Counted from the first letter of the stretch, positions 12,301-21,800 are shown. The stretch: DNA of 64,000 bases from Rostratula benghalensis (GCA_013399305.1 VXAI01000069.1:1158282-1222281), one strand, 5' to 3'. Notes: generated by a model not told the origin, from the letters alone. Program-made: numbers and translations.

Positions 12301-15300
12301 AATGAGGGGGGAGTCCCATGGGGCTTGGGCAGGGGCAGCCCTGTCCCTCACACACTCACACCTCCCTGGGGCACAGCACCAGCTGCGTCACCCACCCTGA
12401 GATGTCATCTCGGTTCCTCCTTCCTCAGCGCAAGCAAAGGCTGGGTGACGAGACCACAAAAAAAGAGAAAAAAAAAAAGCCACTGCCTGACAGGAGGGTT
12501 TCTGAGCACGCAGGTAACTTTCCATGATGCACAAGAGCTGCTGCCAGCCTCCAGTTGCGAGACACTGGCTTTTCACACACCCCTACACCCCCAAGCTGCC
12601 CACCCGGCAGGTCCCACACACTGGGGACACCCCAGAGTCACCTGGGGTGGTGGGAGGGAACCCAAGGCTCCTTGGGGACTGGAGGGCCATCGCCTGGGGG
12701 CTCCCCCAGCACCAGGAAACGTGTACCCCAGCGGAAGCGGTCCGACCGCAGGGTGACATCTCGGAGAACACATTACCCCGGCTGGGCGAGTGCGGGGGCA
12801 TGACAACTTCCCACAGTGGAAACCCTGCTCTTCACAGCTGAGGAAGGCTCTCAAAAGCTGCTGCCTTTTCTCAGAAGCAGCCCCAGGGCCCCGGCCCCAT
12901 CCCCCCAGCTTCAGATCCCTCCTGGGGTCTCATAGGAGGCACGGGCAAAGTGTGCTTCTTCATCTGCTGGAAAAATGCCACCCCTGGCAGCCTCTCCTCT
13001 GCCTGTTTTATGTCTCCTGGGGAGATGCTCGTGGGTCTTGCTGCCTGGCCGTGTGACAACAATGGGTGGCAAATACAGTTTTGGGGCTAGATAGGGTTTT
13101 TTTCCCCCTCCTGCTGCCAAATTTTATAGCCAAGAGGAGGCGATGCTGACCAACAGCACACACATGGCATCTTATTTGACACCCAGGCTGCCAGCCTGGG
13201 CTGTGACAACTTATTGACAGCCCACACCAGCATCTGGGCCACCAGCACCCTGCCAGCCTCCAGCAGAGCCTGGTGGTGGGAAGGAGGAGAAGACTCACAG
13301 GGAATGTCACCTGCCACAGCTGTGACACATACCTGGTCATAAGCAGGTTTGTGGTTGGCACTCTGCTTCTCACAGTGGCTGGCGAGGTTTTTCTCTGCCT
13401 CAGTCCTCTCTGGGGAAATGAGTTTTCCATCCACGCAGCACTCAGGATATTGTGAGTTAAAGGTTTCATATCCCCCTAGGGGAAAAAAAAAAAAAAAAAA
13501 AAGCATGAACATTTGCGCTCCCAAAAACTATTTTAATTAAAGTGGAGGAGAAATGAAGCTCAAGCACTTGCAATGCCATGGCATAGCGCTGCACGGTGAT
13601 GGGCACCAGGGGGGTTAATGAGGGATGGCTCTTCCCTGGGGAAATGTTTGGGGTTTTGTTTTGTTTTTTAAAAGGCTTCCTACCTCCTGACAATTATTAA
13701 CTTGCCAAAAGCCAGTGGATCCAGATTAAAACTGTTAGCAAAAGTAATTCTGTTGAGTCTAATAACCATTAACTCCAGTTTGGTGGGGACTAAACCCCCT
13801 CCCCCAGGTTTTATATATGAGCACTATTCCCAGGGTCTGAGATGGAGATTTTTGTACTGAGTAGTCACCCTCCCTCGATCTGTTATTACTATATACCCTG
13901 TGACAACATAAGCAATGTTTTCTTTGCAATTTTGAATGGACATAAGTGCAAGAGGGGGAAGCTTGCATCTATATCGTTAATCACCACAACGCACAAGACA
14001 CCGGGGTAATGAAGACAGTCCCACTGAAACCCATCTATTAAATAACAGCTATAAAACCTAATGAAATCATGTGACAGCGTTTGACAACTGAATAGCCCCA
14101 CATGAGCTATTCTGCATGGCTAAGTGCTGCATTGGTTTCATTCAGTGCGCTGCTAATGAAAAGGAATTAATCCTATTATTACATTGTTACTCAAAGTTTG
14201 CCGTCAGCTAAATCGCTGCCTGTTTCCAGGCTGGGAAAACGTTGCACAGAAGCACAGGATCTCCAAAAATGAACGTGAATAAGTCAGGTAGCGGGAGCAG
14301 CCTGCAAATGTCAGTGGTGTGCCACGTGTCTGCCACCTGTGCTTTTTCAGAGCCCGAAAAATGAACGGCGAAAGCCCTCAAAGAGCTAGATTCAATAATC
14401 CTTCCCAGTGTGGCCCTCGAGTAAACAAGGCTGGGAAAGCAAACCCTCCGATGGGATTCATTCATCTGCGACTGTTTCGCCCCGATAAGCGGTGCCGGGG
14501 TGGGTGCCCCAGCGCAAGGGAGGGCTTCAAAACAAGGGCAGTGCAGAAGATCTGGGCAGCCACAGGGCCCCCGCCGCCCCGTACAGCTACCTCTGACATT
14601 TCAGCCCCATCGCGCCGGTGTCTCATTGGTTTGCAATGTTTGAGCAGATGTGTGCTCAAATTCATGACACGCTGCTCTTGCCCACTCAGTCCTGCCGTGG
14701 GGTCCTCCAGTTGCAAGCAGACAGCACAATCTGCAGCCCACTGGAGGCGATGGAAGTCTGTTTTCCATGACGGAGGGCAGGAAGGTGACTTTGGACTCAA
14801 CTGGCACTCAGCACCTGCACCTTTCCTCCTACTCCCCAGCCACCCTCAGCCAGCTTTCCCCAGAGCTCGAAGCAGGAAGCAGTGGGTCAAGCAGCCCAAG
14901 TGACCATGGTGACCAGAATGGGGGGGGGGGGGGGGGGGGGAAGTTGTTAAAACAATATCCTTAACAACTGGCAGTGTAAATAAAACAACAAACAAGCAGC
15001 TCTTGAATCCTCTGCTTGCCTGATCTCCAGCTGCCCTTCATGGGGTGAACTTTTAAATCCTCATTTTGCATAGCTGACCTCACCTCCCCCTGCCTCTAAC
15101 CACTGCTATCACATCAGAAAAATATGTCCAATTTATACAAATAGCTATTATTCCCATTTGTGCCCCGTGTTGGTGTTCAGTTTCGGGATTAATTTTTTTT
15201 TTATTATTTACTCTTGAATGAGCACAGAAATCCATCCAAGCCAAATCAGTGTGTGTTTTGGAACAGACACGCATGTCTTCTGTCTCTGGGGCAGCAAACA

Positions 15301-18107
15301 CATGCAGCTGGTGAATGGTTAATTACAAGCCTTGGGGATCAGGATATTTGCAGGCCATTCTTACAGTGAGTCATCTTCTCATCCCATCCTCCAGCAATCT
15401 CCTCTCTTCCCCCTCCCCAGTCAACCTAGCTTCCCTGAGGTCATTTCTGCAAATACTAGATTGCTCATCACAGGGAGCTGGGCTGCGCTTCGGTTTTAAT
15501 CAATAAATAATAAAATCCTTGTCAGCACCAAGGGAGGATCCGTTATTTTATCTTTCTGCAAGCTCTTCCCCTGCCACACCATCACTCTCACCCCGCTGGG
15601 GCTGAGCTCACCCAGAATGAAACTGCATCTACACAGACAAAAGATGTACCACTCTCAGCCTCGGGAAGCCAGAAAGCGAGGGAAGGACAGGACTTGGCAT
15701 GAAACTTGGTGGGCAATTGCCCTGCACTGGCTGCCCTGCCTGGAGCCAGAGCCCCAGGATGCTTGGTGACCTGGTGGGGCAGGGGTGACTTGTTCAGGTC
15801 TTATTACTGCAACTTCTGAGGTGAGACCACCTTAGCCCTAAAGCAGCCAACACCTCCTCCCAGCTCCCCCCCACCTAGCAATGTAAGCGGGAACCTCAAG
15901 GAGGTTTTTTTTGTTTTTTTTTTTTCCTGGTGGTTCTACAGCCCGTTATTTGCAAAGTCAGTGCTACAACCTCACAGAAGATAATTTCTTCTGTTGTTTG
16001 AGGATTATTTATATCTCCACTGTCCCAAAGATCTTCCCCTAGACCACAACAGCTTCCTGGGGGTCCATGGCCCCAGTGAATCAGCAGCACTGCCCACTGA
16101 GTCACTGCCTTCTCGGGCCACACTGGATCTGAAACAGAGCTATGGACTTCATGGGCCCAATCCTGCAACACGGAGGGCTTCCAGCAAAGCAAAGGGGAAC
16201 AGCAACAGGAAAAGGAGGCAACTTACTCATCCACCAAGGGGGAATCTTTTCAGCCTCAAAACGAAAGAATATCAAGATACTTCGCAATACTCAAAAGGTA
16301 CAAAGCAGAGCCTACATCAAAACCCCCACCCCTGATAAACTGCCCACAGCCACAGTCACCACTTCAAAGCCTAGGGCCCGTACATGAGGAGGGAAGGACG
16401 ATCTTGTGGCTGAAGGAGCAGGCTGAGAGTCAGCAGAGCTTAATTCAGCCCCTGCTTTGCCACAGACTTCCCAGCGTGACCCTGGAGATGTTTCTTCATC
16501 TCTAGTTTAATGAGGTCCCCGAGGATTCGACTGGCCCAGCACAGCTCAAGTATCTCTGCCCTGCAACAGCAGAACTGGTGCTTTTGGGGCGACCCTCAGA
16601 GCCCAGGGCAGGCTGGCAGTGCCTGGACAGAGCCAGGGTGATGGCAAACTGCCCTGGGAGTCTCCCTGCCTCTTGGCAATACACAGGCTAGAGGAGCCTC
16701 TATCGTGACAGGGACGCCCTCCGGGCACTGTTCGTTTATGAGAGCCAGAAACTGGACAAAAACTAATGTGATAAAAGCCTTAATTAAAAGTAAATCAACC
16801 CTGGCCGGTGAGGACACAGGAGCAGTTTATTCAAGAAACATCGCTTGATTTATCTTCTCCATTTATGGCCTCAGGATATGGCAAGCGGGGGTTCTTTAGG
16901 AACTTCTACGGCCAGGCAATGCCCCCCCCCCTCCGAGGGGAGGTACGGGGGCTGAGGAAACAGAGGGCGAAAGGACAAAGGCGCTGCCGGGAGAAATGGA
17001 GGGGAAGCAAGGATGGGAGGGCAGAGAAAGGGCGGGTGGTGGGGTTTTTTTTTTTATAGTTTTATTATCCCTGGGTTACACGGAAGGAAAACAAAGAACC
17101 GCAATCAAAGGGCTATAATACACGTGAGGGGAGGAGGTATTTCTGTCTACCGATAAGCCCTGGAGTTTCGGCTATGGGTTTCCCCTGACAGCTTCTATAT
17201 GCCCATAGAGATAAACCTTTCTGCCCTGGGTGGAGGAGCGGGCACCGATACCCGGGTTTCGGGCACCCAACGTGGGCCGCCGGTATCACTGGGTGGAGAG
17301 GGAGCAGCGGTGGCCTCGGCTCTCCTCTTACCCTCGGGGCTGATTTTACTTTCCACGCAGCCCCGCTCTCTCTTGTACCCCTCTCCTTTCGCCAATTTAC
17401 AACTTTTGCCCTTCTTCCCGTAATATTCTTTGCTTTCCATCAGCCTCTTAAACGCGCGGCGGGGGTGAGCGGAAAGGCATTTGGGCTCAGCCCGCAGAGT
17501 CTATCCGGGATTTATTTCTAGTGGGTGGAAAAAAGGAACGAAATCCCGGCGTTACCTCCCTGCCCTCCGCCAATAATCAGGTTAACTTGTGGAAGAGAGG
17601 GGACGGGAGCACCGCGGGGCCGCCGCCAACCGGGGTGTGCGTGTTTGAGGGTCGACGCTCAAACCTAGCCCTTAACCCCCTCCGTCCCCCCCTTTCCCCA
17701 CCATCCCTCTCACCTTTCAGGAAGCAGACCCTGGCCCCAGCCTCCGGCAGGCTGGAGAGCAGGGCGTTGAGGACGATCTGGGCCGTGCTGTCCTTCTTCA
17801 GCTTCTGCCAGTGCCCGGTGCCCTGGTCCAGCACCACCACGGCGGCCAGGCGGGCGCTCCCCGCCGCCCCCTCCCCGCCCAGCAGCAGCCGAGAGCGGGC
17901 GGCCGCGTCGGGCACCACGAAGTGGAGCGGGACGGCCCCGCCGCGGGCCCGCCGCATCACCACCGAGTTGAGGTTGACGTTGAGCGAACCGCGGAGGCAG
18001 GAGGCCGAGTAGGACAGGTACGGCCGGCAGTCCAGCACCAGGCAGCGGGAAGGCTCCTTCCGCAGCAGCTTCCTCAGCTGGCGGCAGTCGAGGGACGTAA
18101 CTTTCAT
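8932..18107 (-). CDS. DUSP5: DUSP5, dual-specificity phosphatase 5 (four coding exons, complete)
   Basis: The CDS joins 18107-17714, 13475-13333, 11806-11587 and 9332-8932, giving 385 aa, close to the 384 aa of human DUSP5. DUSP5 is a nuclear phosphatase that removes phosphate from Thr and Tyr of ERK1/2 and is itself induced by ERK signalling. The protein begins MKVTSLDCRQLRKLLRK. Residues about 5-140 form the rhodanese-like/CH2 ERK-docking domain, with a basic cluster RRARGG at 52-57 matching the kinase-interaction/nuclear-localisation motif of human DUSP5. Residues about 179-320 form the phosphatase domain. The signature HCEAGISR spans 265-272, with nucleophile Cys266 and Arg272, and the general acid is Asp235 in WIPVEDSHTA. 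All catalytic residues are present and no frameshift was seen. The start codon has G at -3 and no ATG lies between it and the predicted transcription start. Identity as DUSP5 rather than DUSP1, 2 or 4 rests on near-identity to the human sequence as I recall it. Confidence 0.97.
9333..11586 (-). other. DUSP5 intron 3
   Basis: This 2254-bp intron starts GTAGGT and ends CCTCCTAG. It holds simple T/G-rich and A-rich tracts (around 10910-10976 and 11170-11210). No additional exon or RNA gene was recognised. Confidence 0.93.
11587..11806 (-). CDS. DUSP5: DUSP5 coding exon 3 (first half of phosphatase domain)
   Basis: This 220-bp exon encodes residues 180-252 plus the first base of Asp253. It begins GGPVEILPFLYLGSAYHASK, the strongly conserved opening of MAP-kinase-phosphatase catalytic domains, and includes the general-acid loop WIPVEDSHTADISSHF with Asp235. 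The acceptor is CTCTTCCAG and the donor is G followed by GTAGGT. The segment SRKSSESFKDQYCYK differs from the mammalian sequence I recall but lies outside the catalytic residues. Confidence 0.96.
11807..13332 (-). other. DUSP5 intron 2
   Basis: This 1526-bp intron starts GTATGT and ends CTCTTCCAG. It contains A-rich runs near 12246-12270 and 12458-12479. Long open frames on both strands here are compositional and match no known family. Confidence 0.93.
13333..13475 (-). CDS. DUSP5: DUSP5 coding exon 2 (interdomain linker)
   Basis: This 143-bp exon encodes residues 132-179 (GGYETFNSQYPECCVDGKL and onward, ending KPAYDQ). It contains the last strand of the rhodanese domain and the linker to the phosphatase domain. 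The acceptor is CCCCTAG after a run of 20 T on the coding strand. The donor is CAG followed by GTATGT. It enters in phase 1 and leaves in phase 0, matching its neighbours. The linker is the least conserved part of the protein in this family. Confidence 0.95.
13483..13502. repeat. A20/T20 homopolymer forming the exon 2 polypyrimidine tract
   Basis: Twenty consecutive A on the plus strand (T on the coding strand) end seven bases from the exon 2 boundary and supply the polypyrimidine tract of the intron 1 acceptor. Confidence 0.9.
13960..14230. promoter_or_regulatory. Candidate conserved noncoding element, intron 1 (A)
   Basis: This low-repeat, A/T-leaning block is dense in developmental-type sites: CTAATGAAA, TGTGACAG, GCTAATGA, GGAATTAATCC and TTGTTAC. 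It also has a 7-bp stem hairpin (GAATAGC and its complement, 14090-14112). It reads like a vertebrate conserved noncoding element, but no alignment was made. Confidence 0.35.
14920..14940. repeat. Poly(G) run of 21 in intron 1
   Basis: Twenty-one consecutive G. Such runs form quadruplexes and are prone to length error in sequencing, so the length is uncertain. Confidence 0.9.
16400..16505 (+). mobile_element. MIR-like SINE remnant
   Basis: The segment resembles the MIR core in order: GGCTGAGAGTCAGCAGAGC, CTGCTTTGCCACAGACTTCC, then GTGACCCTGGAGATGTTTC and TTCATCTCTAG. MIR elements are ancient tRNA-derived SINEs found across amniotes. This copy is heavily diverged and inactive. Confidence 0.55.
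16730..16930. promoter_or_regulatory. Candidate conserved noncoding element with CArG box, intron 1 (B)
   Basis: A block with CCTTAATTAAAAGTAAATC and TTGATTTATC leads into a perfect CArG box, CCATTTATGG (16859-16868), with an Ets-type GGAT six bases beyond. It lies about 1.4 kb downstream of the promoter, so it may be an intronic SRF element. One CArG match alone can occur by chance. Confidence 0.35.
17714..18107 (-). CDS. DUSP5: DUSP5 coding exon 1 (rhodanese/ERK-docking domain)
   Basis: This 394-bp exon encodes residues 1-131 plus the first base of Gly132. It holds most of the rhodanese-like domain, including LDCRPYLSYSASCLRGSLNVN and the basic docking motif MRRARGG at 51-57. The exon ends at AAAG followed by the donor GTGAGA. 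A Gly/Ala-rich stretch (LGGEGAAGSARLAAVV, about residues 76-91) appears a few residues longer than in human and probably forms a surface loop. The exon is very GC-rich and lies in the CpG island. The frame stays open upstream to an ATG at 18299-18297, but that ATG overlaps the TATA box, so the Met at 18107, which aligns with the family's usual start, is preferred. Confidence 0.96.
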
Positions 18108-18270
18108 GCCGGCTGTGGGGAGCGCCCCCGAAGCGGGGAGCGGCAAGGAAGGCGACCGTTGACGAGTCCCGGGGCTAACGCGGGAGCGGGGCCAGCGGCG
18201 GGACGGGAGGGGAAGGAAGGAGGGAGGGAGGGAGGGAGGGAGGCACCGCGGCACCGCGCCGAGCCCGGGC
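18108..18270 (-). other. DUSP5: DUSP5 5'UTR (inferred from TATA position)
   Basis: If transcription starts about 30 bp downstream of the TATA box, the leader is roughly 160 nt. It is GC-rich, has no ATG (no uORF), and contains a CCTC-repeat pyrimidine tract opposite 18211-18243. The precise start is not visible from sequence. Confidence 0.55.
18211..18243. repeat. (GGGA)n purine repeat in the DUSP5 leader
   Basis: About seven GGGA/GGAA units on the plus strand give a CCTC-repeat in the coding strand between the predicted start site and the ATG. The plus strand can form a G-quadruplex. The pyrimidine tract would lie in the mRNA leader. Confidence 0.8.
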
Positions 18271-18297
18271 AGGGAATCCCAGCCGCCGCCACCGGGC

Positions 18298-18304
18298 ATT
18301 TATA
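18298..18304 (-). promoter_or_regulatory. TATA box of DUSP5
   Basis: TATAAAT on the coding strand, about 190 bp upstream of the start codon, inside a CpG island and just downstream of two CArG boxes. Its position and orientation fit an inducible TATA-containing promoter. Confidence 0.7.
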
Positions 18305-18335
18305 TGAATGGGAGGCCAGGCCCTGACGACACTGC

Positions 18336-18345
18336 CCATATAAGG
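18336..18345 (-). promoter_or_regulatory. CArG box 1 (SRF site) in DUSP5 promoter
   Basis: CCATATAAGG on the plus strand is a perfect CC(A/T)6GG match, about 32 bp upstream of the TATA box. SRF binds CArG boxes, and human DUSP5 is known to be induced through SRF/Elk-1. No Ets core is directly adjacent to this copy. Confidence 0.7.
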
Positions 18346-18365
18346 GGGGGTGACGCGTCTGCTTT

Positions 18366-18381
18366 CCATATATGGGCATCC
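18366..18381 (-). promoter_or_regulatory. Serum response element: CArG box 2 with adjacent Ets core
   Basis: On the coding strand this reads GGATGCCCATATATGG: an Ets core GGAT, two bases, then the perfect CArG box CCATATATGG (18366-18375). The c-fos serum response element has the same order and two-base spacing (GGAT, GT, CCATATTAGG). This is the arrangement for ternary-complex factors (Elk-1 type) bound next to SRF, and it directly links ERK activity to DUSP5 transcription. Confidence 0.75.
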
Positions 18382-18405
18382 CCCGCCCCGCGCCGGCCGG
18401 CGCCA

Positions 18406-18418
18406 CGCCCCCTGGCGG
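18406..18418 (-). promoter_or_regulatory. CTCF-like motif upstream of DUSP5
   Basis: On the plus strand CGCCCCCTGGCGG matches the CTCF core CGCCCCCTGG(T/C)GG at every position, so the conventional forward motif lies on the minus strand, pointing in the direction of transcription. It sits about 110 bp upstream of the TATA box. Motif evidence only. Confidence 0.5.
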
Positions 18419-18603
18419 GGATCCCCTCCCTCCCTCCCTCCTTCCGCGGTAGCGGGCGGGGGCCGCGGGCAGCGCAGGCAGCGTTAGTCAGGCTCGGAGG
18501 CAGAGGAAGCTGAAAAACGCCGCAAAAATCTTCCAGTCATCGGCCCGAGGCTCATCCCAGCATCACCGCTCCCCCGTCAGCCGGGAGAGCCGGGAAGCGT
18601 GCC

Positions 18604-18655
18604 GGGGGCGGCGGGGGGGGGAGAGGAGGAGGAGGAGGGTGAGGAGGAGGAAGGG
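18604..18655. repeat. Purine-rich GGA/GGGG tract upstream of promoter
   Basis: A G8-10 run followed by GGA triplets gives a nearly pure purine stretch with quadruplex or triplex potential, at the upstream edge of the CpG island. Confidence 0.7.
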
Positions 18656-18899
18656 CAGCGCTAGGGCAGGTTTCTCACACCGGGTTGCGAAGTGGCGGTT
18701 TAGTTCCCTTTATTCCCCCGTCACTGTGCGTGTCCTGGGCCCCCGCAAAGCCCGAGCACAGGCGGCTCTGCCTGCGAGCGCTGCTCAGGGGACGGGAGCT
18801 TCCCGCTCCTGCGCCCCCTCGGGAGGAGCTGGGTCCCCGGCCTGGGCCGCGGTTTGCACCCAGGCAGCGCCGGTGACAGAGGGATAAGCGCGCACTGCC

Positions 18900-21800
18900 T
18901 GGGGAACATCCCCCAGGACCTGGATGTGGTGACCTGTCCCAAGGTTTACAGCCTCGGCAGCAAAGGAGAAAACAAGGAGTAATAACTTGGGACAAAGCAA
19001 GATGTGCCATTTCTAAAGAATTAATGAATGCTCTGGAGGGGGTGTGTGTGTGTGTTGGGGGTGGGAAGGGCCCCTGCAACAGAAAAATTGCTGGCATGGC
19101 TGTTTGGTGGGGTTGTGATGTCTTTTTCCTTATGACAAACTTCTAGGGTGCAAGACTGACTCTACAAACCTCAGCCTGTGCCTGTCTCCAGAAGTCAGCA
19201 CTAAGACACGTAGGAAATTTGGTACTTGCCCTTTCCTTGTAGATAAGTTTTGTGAAGTGATGATCAAAAAAACCCAAACCCAACCCACCCCCAAACTGGA
19301 AATCCCTGGAAGAATTCAGGCAAAAGGATGAGCTCCAGCCAAGCTCATTCCAGCCGGGGCAGATTACAGTGGAGGTCCCTGCGAGCAGGGTGTCATTTAT
19401 TCTGATGGTGCCCTGAAAGTATGTTCACCTCAGCAGCCGGCAGGAAGTGCCATCCCTGCCTCCAACTGCCTGCAGCTGAAACAGAGAAGCGTGAAAGCCG
19501 CTGTGCGAGGAAAATGCTCAGGCTGACGGGCAGAATAGCAACCACTGGTTTCGCAGCGCCTCCTCCTCTTCCTCTTTCAAACCCCCTGCAGCCCCCGGCT
19601 GGGTCTTTCTAACCTGACCCCCCTCGCTCCCCTACTCTGAGTCGGTCAGGGGAGGAGGCAGAACAAAAATAGAAATAGCTTGAGGGTAGGGGCAGATGTT
19701 CACAGGGTGTTTTAGCGTGGGTGTTGCCTTCACCTGGCCACCGCCGTCACGGCAGCCCGGTTCCTTCCCTTCTTCTGCACCCACCCTGAGAGGCAGCTGG
19801 GCACCGCCGGAGTGGTCCCTGCCACCACTGGATCCCCACTGTGATGGCATTGTCACAGCCGTCCAGAGACCCTTCACGTCTTCCCGCGGGCAGGCTCATT
19901 CCTCCCCTTTATTTTTCACCGGGTGGGGAATCTGGCAGGGCCAGGGGCACAGAGACTTACTCCTGCTCTCAGAGGAAACCTCCAGCACCGCCTGAACACA
20001 ACCTGCCTTTCCTGCCTCCCAGCCCCCAGCTTCAGGAGATGCTTCTTCCTCCCCAAGAAGCAGCCTGGCTCCCCCTCGGCCCCCAGTAACAGCCCAGCTG
20101 GCAAACTGGTCCCAGTGCGGCACAGAGAAGGGAAGAGGGGCTGTGGGCAGATGCTAGCACACTCCTCTCTCCTGGGAGGAAGGAGGGGGCCAGTGCAATC
20201 ACACGAGAGCATCATTTCCTCTCAGGAAACCCAAGTGAAATGTGGAGGGGTGGGAAAGAGAGCTTTTATTCCCCCAACACTCCTAGTCTGAAGGATGGGG
20301 CACATCATACCAGCTCAGAAAATAAACTCACCGGGGAGTGCCCGAAATTTGTCCTGCACTGGCAGCAGGGTGTCTATCTCCAGACCTGACCTGCAGCTGA
20401 CCTTCCTCCTTTTACACACCTAATGCCGAGCATCCAAACAACTGCCTTTCAGTAGATTACAGCTCTGCTTTTGTTTCTTAATGGAGTGAGTCATGACCAC
20501 CTTTTTATTAGAAGAAAATAACAAGGCTAACAACAGCAGTACTAATGCTTCCTCTGCTGCAGGGCACTGGACGCAGAGTGTCCCCTGACTTCTCTGCCCG
20601 CGAAATGACTCGGTTGTACTTGGAAAGAGATGAGCAAGGGGTGATGCTGTCAGGGCTGTGGGATGGACATGGATACTTTTCCCCACTGGAGAAGCTGCTT
20701 CGTTTGTCAAGTGGTCCCAGCGGGACGGGAAAAAGGGCCTCCATCCCTCTAAATGGAGGTGGTTGAGTAGCTTAAACCACCCTCTGCTTTAGGTAGGAAA
20801 CTCCCCTCCTCCCTGCAGCACTTTACATCATTCCCACTTAGGTTCTGCTGCATCTTTCTGCTCCTCCTCCCGCTTCCCCTTGATAATCTCCCAGGCTCTT
20901 TCGTCCTTTGTCTTGGGTTTTTATCGGGGCTTTCAGATCAGCTGGTCCTTTCCTTTTCTTCCAGGCTGTATTTCCCCTAACCTAGCTCATTCTTCCCTTC
21001 TCTCCTCCCCGCCTCCTCCCGGCTCTTTGTTTCTGCCTGTTCTCACTGCTGCAATGGGAAACTTTCTCGCTGCAGCTGGGGAGGGGTGGCCCCAGCTCCT
21101 GGGGGGCACAGCTGGGCCCCCACCCCAGGTAAAAGCTCTCAAGGCACAGTATCCATTGGGGTAGCATCCAGCAAGCAATGCTTAAGAGCAAAATGCTGTG
21201 TTTTGGAGAGAATAAATCTTAAAAGGAGCTTTTAAAAGGGTCTTGGGTGAGTACGTGAGCACCATTTCTTGGGAAGCAAAAGAGACAGGATCAGCCAAGT
21301 TTCTAGGGCTCGAGTTGCCTGAGCTGAGATAAGAGATGCCCTGTGCTGGGTGCTACAAGTCTGCTTCTCACCCCAAAGAGTTAACTCCAAACTTCATCAA
21401 GACCAAAGGTGAGAAAAAGCCAGTGAGCTCTGGCTGCTGGATAGGAGGCTGAGGGGAAGGTACATCAAAGGTCTCACAGGAGATCAGTCAGGAAGGTGGC
21501 AGAGAGGGAAACCTTGATGCTGTGGAGTCCCGGTCCGGGGCTCGTGCTTCATCATATCCCTGTTGGGGCACAACCCTGAACCCGCATCCCCCGGCTGGTT
21601 GTGAAATGCACGAAATTCCTCAGAGGAACAAAGCACAGCACAAGGCAGCCGAGAAGACGGGCTGGCATTTCTTTAACGTTATTAAGTTTTCCATAACATC
21701 AGTTTCTAAATTTGGAGTGGCTGATGTCAAAACACTTACAGCACAAGCAGTGAGATAAGTTTGTGCCGGTAAACGGAGAGCTGGAAGGCAGGTAAATTTA

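Larger units (their letters stand above)
13476..17713 (-). other. DUSP5 intron 1
   Basis: This 4238-bp intron is the longest of the gene, starting GTGAGA and ending TTCCCCTAG. It contains an A/T-rich block that looks conserved (13960-14230), a 21-base G run (14920-14940), a MIR-like SINE (about 16400-16505) and a second conserved-looking block with a CArG box (16730-16930). These make it a plausible site for intronic enhancers. Confidence 0.93.
17560..18800. promoter_or_regulatory. CpG island over DUSP5 promoter and exon 1
   Basis: A dense run of CpG dinucleotides and very high GC spans exon 1, the leader, the promoter and about 500 bp beyond. The rest of the window is much poorer in CpG. 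The edges are judged by eye. Confidence 0.85.

Noticed and set aside
11893..12756. Plus-strand open frame (287 codons) antisense to DUSP5 intron 2
   Set aside because: It contains a poly-Lys run from an A-rich simple repeat and has no family resemblance. It lies wholly antisense to a proven intron except for its very start.
14319..14903. Plus-strand open frame (194 codons) in intron 1
   Set aside because: No domain or family match, and the composition follows the GC-rich surroundings.
17577..18299. A 240-residue single-exon version of exon 1 reading through the donor and starting at the upstream ATG
   Set aside because: The upstream ATG overlaps the TATA box, and the 3' part reads into intron 1 past a good GTGAGA donor. 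Only residues from the Met at 18107 to the donor align with DUSP5.
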